Shown here in pieces: positions 24,108 through 26,624 of a stretch of 26,624 nt of DNA. The DNA is from Parietichytrium sp. I65-24A (taxonomy: Eukaryota; Sar; Bigyra; Thraustochytrida; Thraustochytriidae). The stretch lies in assembly GCA_012862575.1 (NCBI GenBank), contig BLSF01000154.1, positions 1 through 26,624 of the forward strand, written 5' to 3'. Made by a program: the position numbers and the translations under genes. Numbering within the stretch: position 1 is the stretch's first letter; each line of letters opens with the position of its first letter. The notes under the pieces are model-generated. The model did no database searches and had not been told where the DNA came from. It saw only the letters and a list, made by a program, of their open reading frames with translations.

Positions 24108-24683
24108 TTAGTTTGCTAAAATAGAATATGATGGTAATAGTTCTTTGTTTTCACCAGCAGCGCCTGACAGCTCCATTAACTCTTCTTTTGAGAATATTTC
24201 CATATCAAAATCCAAGTCCTCAGTTTTGAATACTTGTTCTTCACTCTCCTCGGGTTCTGCTTTAATATCCATGAAGATTACATCGAAAGGGTATTCATCA
24301 ACACCAGGCTCCGATTTAACATGAATGGAAGATGAGGTCATCTCTGGCTCTGTTTTGATGTTGAAAGCAGGTGACGATGGAGGTGTAAAGTCCATCTCCT
24401 CCGGCTCTGTTTTGATATTGAAAGCAGGTGATGTAGTAAAGACCTCTGGCTCTATTTTGATATTGAAAGCAGGCGACTCTGGCTCTAACGAAGCCCGGCA
24501 CATCTTTCGTCTTTTGTTGTCGTCAGTTGTAGTGACTTGAGGCCTTTTTGATGTATAGTTAGTGGATGAGCTCGAGGCAAGGCTGATAAACTTGACGCCT
24601 CCTCCAGATATTGAACAAAGACGCTCAAATACGGCCTGGTTCAGACCTTCAAACATGTCAAAGTCCGAATACATTGCAGACAT
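24108..24683 (-). CDS. Disordered protein carrying six SUMO-acceptor (psi-K-x-E) motifs
   Basis: The ATG at 24683 gives 191 residues (the ATG at 24674 is also possible). Six consensus SUMOylation motifs occur: IKIEP (K76), IKTEP (K91), IKTEP (K110), VKSEP (K123), IKAEP (K141) and FKTED (K153). Three lie in repeats of SPAFNIKxEPE (70-80, 85-95, 104-114). Four or more have the extra Pro of 'synergy control' SUMO motifs. An NLS-like KRRK at 57-60 precedes the array and an acidic region follows. I infer a nuclear protein that is multiply SUMOylated, possibly a transcriptional repressor or a sink for host SUMO machinery. The start overlaps the divergent plus-strand gene. Confidence 0.7.
   Translation of the reverse strand: MSAMYSDFDMFEGLNQAVFERLCSISGGGVKFISLASSSSTNYTSKRPQVTTTDDNKRRKMCRASLEPESPAFNIKIEPEVFTTSPAFNIKTEPEEMDFTPPSSPAFNIKTEPEMTSSSIHVKSEPGVDEYPFDVIFMDIKAEPEESEEQVFKTEDLDFDMEIFSKEELMELSGAAGENKELLPSYSILAN
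24346..24484. repeat. Three degenerate tandem repeats encoding SPAFNIKxEPE
   Basis: On the plus strand the unit is GGCTCT(G/A)TTTTGAT(G/A)TTGAAAGCAGG, starting near 24346, 24402 and 24447 with spacers of different length. Spacing of 45-57 bp shows that the SUMO-motif units were duplicated while linkers changed. Confidence 0.75.
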
Positions 24684-24981
24684 GGAACAACTCTTACAAA
24701 AACTATATCGAGTAGACTATTTGATAGATGACCTAGACCAATGGGGCACGCAAATTCCTTGTCTAAGTGATCAAGAACTATCCTTTGATCAGTTTATATC
24801 TGTACTACTTTATTTTGCAATACATAGAAAACTCCATCTACAAAACATCGATCGCAGTTCCCTATCTCCAAAAATGAGGTACTTTATTGCGGAACTGGTC
24901 CACGAAACAAACATCGTGTTCTCGACACTGCATGTTCCCGCCACTGTCAGCACCAAGTACGAATTGTGGAAGCGCTGCTGA
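24682..24981 (+). CDS. Small unknown helical protein
   Basis: From the ATG at 24682 the product has 99 residues. The same frame has an earlier ATG at 24562 (139 aa), which would overlap the minus-strand SUMO-motif gene by 122 bp. I prefer the shorter form, where the starts of the two genes overlap in one CATG. The protein looks helical (MEQLLQKLYRVDYLIDDLD, FDQFISVLLYFAIHRKL). No family is recognised. With the longer start, a TGTATAG about 14 nt upstream could act as promoter. Confidence 0.45.
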   Translation: MEQLLQKLYRVDYLIDDLDQWGTQIPCLSDQELSFDQFISVLLYFAIHRKLHLQNIDRSSLSPKMRYFIAELVHETNIVFSTLHVPATVSTKYELWKRC

Positions 24982-24992
24982 TCATACATAGT

Positions 24993-24998
24993 TATATA
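24993..24998 (+). promoter_or_regulatory. TATATA box
   Basis: The box lies 30 nt upstream of the ATG at 25028, in the 46-nt gap after the preceding gene. Confidence 0.5.
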
Positions 24999-25027
24999 CA
25001 TAATCAGCACTACTGTAATTCAACAAA

Positions 25028-25747
25028 ATGGACAACAACCAAAACACTTCGTCTTCATCTTCCTCCGCGGCAGCAGCAGCAGCAGCGCTTGACGAGCTCT
25101 TCCAACACGTTTCTTCTTCTTCCAAACGCCGCCGTGTCCAGCGCAACACTACTAGCAATTTCCTTAGTGACGATGGAAACGGATTTCTCGAAGAAAATGA
25201 CTCGATTGGCGCGGGCGGGGATGCGAGCGGCGCGGACGAGACGGGGAGTGTCTCGTCTAACAAACAACGCACCGCGCTCGAATTTGATCAAATCGCCGCC
25301 GTCAAATACGACGAATGTTTCGGATGCATGAGTTTAAACAACGGAAATTTAAGCAAAAATCCCAAATTTGTGAAATTGTTCAATTTATACTCACAAAATC
25401 GTGTCAACATGTCCACAGACGCACTTGCCAAGGTGATGCATGCCTACTATGAACGATACATTCGACCGGACATCCAGATGGATTGGTCATTGGAGTGTGT
25501 ACGCGAACATCTCGTCAAACACACGTGGTTCCCCACGGACGAAATACTAGATCAAATTCGTACCTTTCGGCGTATTAGGGATTACCTCAAGAATCATGTC
25601 GTAGAGATGGACAATGACGGCAAGCACCATTTCAACATTCCAAACATCAAGCTCATCATGAGCCTCAATAAAGAGATCAAGGCGTTGCTGGTGATGAAGA
25701 GCAAAATACCTGAATTGATAGGTTACAATGACCGCTTTAACATGTGA
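25028..25747 (+). CDS. Unknown protein with CFGC motif and low-complexity N-terminus
   Basis: The 239-aa product begins with Asn/Ser/Ala runs (SSSSSSAAAAAAA) and a basic cluster (SKRRRVQR) that may act as an NLS, then an acidic Gly-rich linker. From about residue 90 it becomes a compact, probably well-folded domain. That domain starts with KYDECFGCMSLNNG, where C-x2-C could bind metal, and continues as helices rich in charged and aromatic residues to the end. The contrast between disordered N-terminus and folded domain suggests a virion or DNA-associated protein. I do not recognise the family. Confidence 0.65.
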   Translation: MDNNQNTSSSSSSAAAAAAALDELFQHVSSSSKRRRVQRNTTSNFLSDDGNGFLEENDSIGAGGDASGADETGSVSSNKQRTALEFDQIAAVKYDECFGCMSLNNGNLSKNPKFVKLFNLYSQNRVNMSTDALAKVMHAYYERYIRPDIQMDWSLECVREHLVKHTWFPTDEILDQIRTFRRIRDYLKNHVVEMDNDGKHHFNIPNIKLIMSLNKEIKALLVMKSKIPELIGYNDRFNM

Positions 25748-25769
25748 AAAACAAAAGAAATTGATATTC

Positions 25770-26453
25770 TTAGATTACTGGATTCATTTGCTTTGCTGCG
25801 GCAGTGGAAGTGGTACTCATGACCGCAGTAGCAGAATGATGACCTGAAGAAAGCAAGAGTGGGAGCGAATCAGCAAGATCAGCCGTTGAAGGTAGATGAG
25901 CATACCTTGAAAGGATCGAGTCCATCTCACTGCTCTTGTTAGTCGATGCTGTATAGGTTGAAAAGAGGTTCTCTTGACAAGTTTCCATGGCAATCTCAAG
26001 CTTGGAGACTGTCTCATCAATCTCTTGGTTTCGATCTACCATTTCGATCATGCCTTCTTGAATCTTGTCCACACGGTCCACGGACATGTTTTGGTGAACT
26101 CTTCCCATTGCACTATTCATCTCAGACGTCGAGTTTACAATCTCATTGTTGATCATGGTTAGATGGATCTGATTCTTCAGCCCTTCATAGTGTTTGATCA
26201 ACTTTTCATGCATCAGAATGTTGTTGTGTGCAGCTTTGATCACCGCGCAAGCAGCGTCGCGGTGGGTTTGGTCAATTTCACCTCGATCCATTTGCTGTAG
26301 CAAATCAGCATGTTTCTTTAGGCGAATGATCTGTTCCGTCATTGCGTTGCGCGTGTCGCTAATCCTCGAATCGTACTTGGAAATTAGGCCCATATTTTCC
26401 TCGTCTTTGGATCCTCTAAAGAATGATGGTAATGGACAAAAGAATGAGGCCAT
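25770..26453 (-). CDS. ESCRT-III (Snf7/CHMP-like) protein
   Basis: The ATG at 26453 (MASFFCPLPSFFRG) gives 227 residues. An ATG at 26483 would lie inside the TATATA box. Order of features: a short hydrophobic N-terminus like the membrane-inserting alpha-0 of Snf7/CHMP4, then a long helical hairpin (about 25-110). Next is a block AMGRVHQNMSVDRVDKIQE...EMVDRNQEIDETVSKLE, which closely follows the conserved core of CHMP4/Snf7. After a Ser/Thr linker comes SEMDSILSRYAHLP, slightly like a MIM1 motif. ESCRT-III proteins form filaments that cut membrane necks in budding, nuclear-envelope and abscission events. A viral copy could drive egress or envelopment without recruiting the host one. Confidence 0.85.
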   Translation of the reverse strand: MASFFCPLPSFFRGSKDEENMGLISKYDSRISDTRNAMTEQIIRLKKHADLLQQMDRGEIDQTHRDAACAVIKAAHNNILMHEKLIKHYEGLKNQIHLTMINNEIVNSTSEMNSAMGRVHQNMSVDRVDKIQEGMIEMVDRNQEIDETVSKLEIAMETCQENLFSTYTASTNKSSEMDSILSRYAHLPSTADLADSLPLLLSSGHHSATAVMSTTSTAAAKQMNPVI

Positions 26454-26537
26454 TTTACCTTTCTTCTTTGATTTCATACACATATATAGAAATTACACCG
26501 ATGCGATGAAAGGTGAGCAAACCCCCTCTCCATAACG
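26454..26537. promoter_or_regulatory. Short divergent promoter region with TATATA box
   Basis: TATATA at 26483-26488 is about 30 nt upstream of the minus ATG at 26453 and about 50 nt upstream of the plus ATG at 26538. The region is only 84 nt and likely drives both genes. Confidence 0.45.
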
Positions 26538-26624
26538 ATGGAGACGAACAACAACGCAAGCATTCTAACCTTGATCTTTGATCTTGAAACAACCGGTTGT
26601 CCTGGGATGGCCTTAATGTCCACT
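26538..26624 (+). CDS. Start of a DnaQ-like (DEDD) 3'-5' exonuclease, cut by the window edge
   Basis: The ATG at 26538 opens 29 codons that run to the last base. The sequence LTLIFDLETTG contains the ExoI motif D-x-E-T-T-G of DEDD-family exonucleases (DnaQ, RNase T, poxviral and other viral exonucleases), starting at residue 15. The remaining motifs (ExoII, ExoIII) lie outside the window. It could be a separate proofreading or repair exonuclease. The first Asp/Glu pair begins too close to the N-terminus for a B-family polymerase. Confidence 0.7.
   Translation, partial: METNNNASILTLIFDLETTGCPGMALMST

Noticed and set aside
24966-25331. ORFs on both strands over the start of the 239-aa gene
   Set aside because: Produced by the poly-Ser/Ala codon repeats; only the frame with a TATATA box 30 nt upstream and a folded C-terminal domain is credible.
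1-26624. tRNA, rRNA, CRISPR array or insertion sequence
   Set aside because: No cloverleaf-like or rRNA-like stretch, no regularly spaced repeats and no transposase-like ORF were noticed on either strand by eye.

Overview
The window reads as part of a large double-stranded DNA virus of a eukaryote, or of an episomal or integrated copy of one, and not as a bacterial or phage genome. Genes are densely packed on both strands, mostly without Shine-Dalgarno sites. Many start codons lie about 28-44 nt downstream of a TATATA box. At least one gene appears to carry a spliceosomal intron. Several proteins have eukaryote-like features: an ESCRT-III/Snf7 protein, an array of SUMO-acceptor motifs, a SAMHD1-like HD domain, nuclear-localisation-type basic clusters and Q/S/D homopolymers. 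Informational genes of nucleocytoplasmic-large-DNA-virus type (A22/RuvC-like resolvase, a DUF5871-like candidate ssDNA-binding protein, dNMP-kinase-like protein, start of a DnaQ-type exonuclease) sit beside a small protein with the motif order of the HK97/herpesvirus capsid-maturation protease. That mixture is what has been described for mirusviruses. I regard a mirus-like virus as the best hypothesis, but no major capsid protein, terminase or polymerase is in the window to prove it.

Layout. 1-2.7 kb: an edge gene on the minus strand, a divergent intron-containing gene, the resolvase and a small acidic protein. 2.7-6 kb: a two-TM Cys-rich membrane protein, the HD phosphohydrolase and an unknown basic-tailed protein. 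6-10.3 kb (minus): two large paralogous proteins of unknown, possibly structural, function. 10.5-12.1 kb (plus): candidate ssDNA-binding protein and a two-TM protein. 12.1-14.5 kb (minus): an array of related regulatory-looking genes sharing promoter modules and, in two of them, a C-terminal domain. 14.7-18.4 kb: two tandem copies of a transglutaminase/cysteine-protease-like gene with truncated fragments of a third copy and of both flanking genes around a single N at 16501. 18.4-19.8 kb (minus): unknown 486-aa protein. 19.9-22.9 kb (plus): dNMP-kinase-like gene, an overlapping small gene and a multi-pass membrane protein present as two near-identical partial copies around a second N at 21930. 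22.9-24.7 kb: capsid-protease-like gene (minus), a possible split zinc-binding gene (minus), a single-TM protein (plus) and the SUMO-motif protein (minus). 24.6-26.6 kb: two plus-strand unknowns, the ESCRT-III homologue (minus) and the first 29 codons of the exonuclease.

Two promoter classes can be seen. One is the TATATA box. The other is a CAGACCC-containing element found in gene orientation upstream of six starts (plus one duplicated fragment). Both N positions coincide with duplicated sequence, so copy number around 16.5 kb and 21.9 kb is unreliable.
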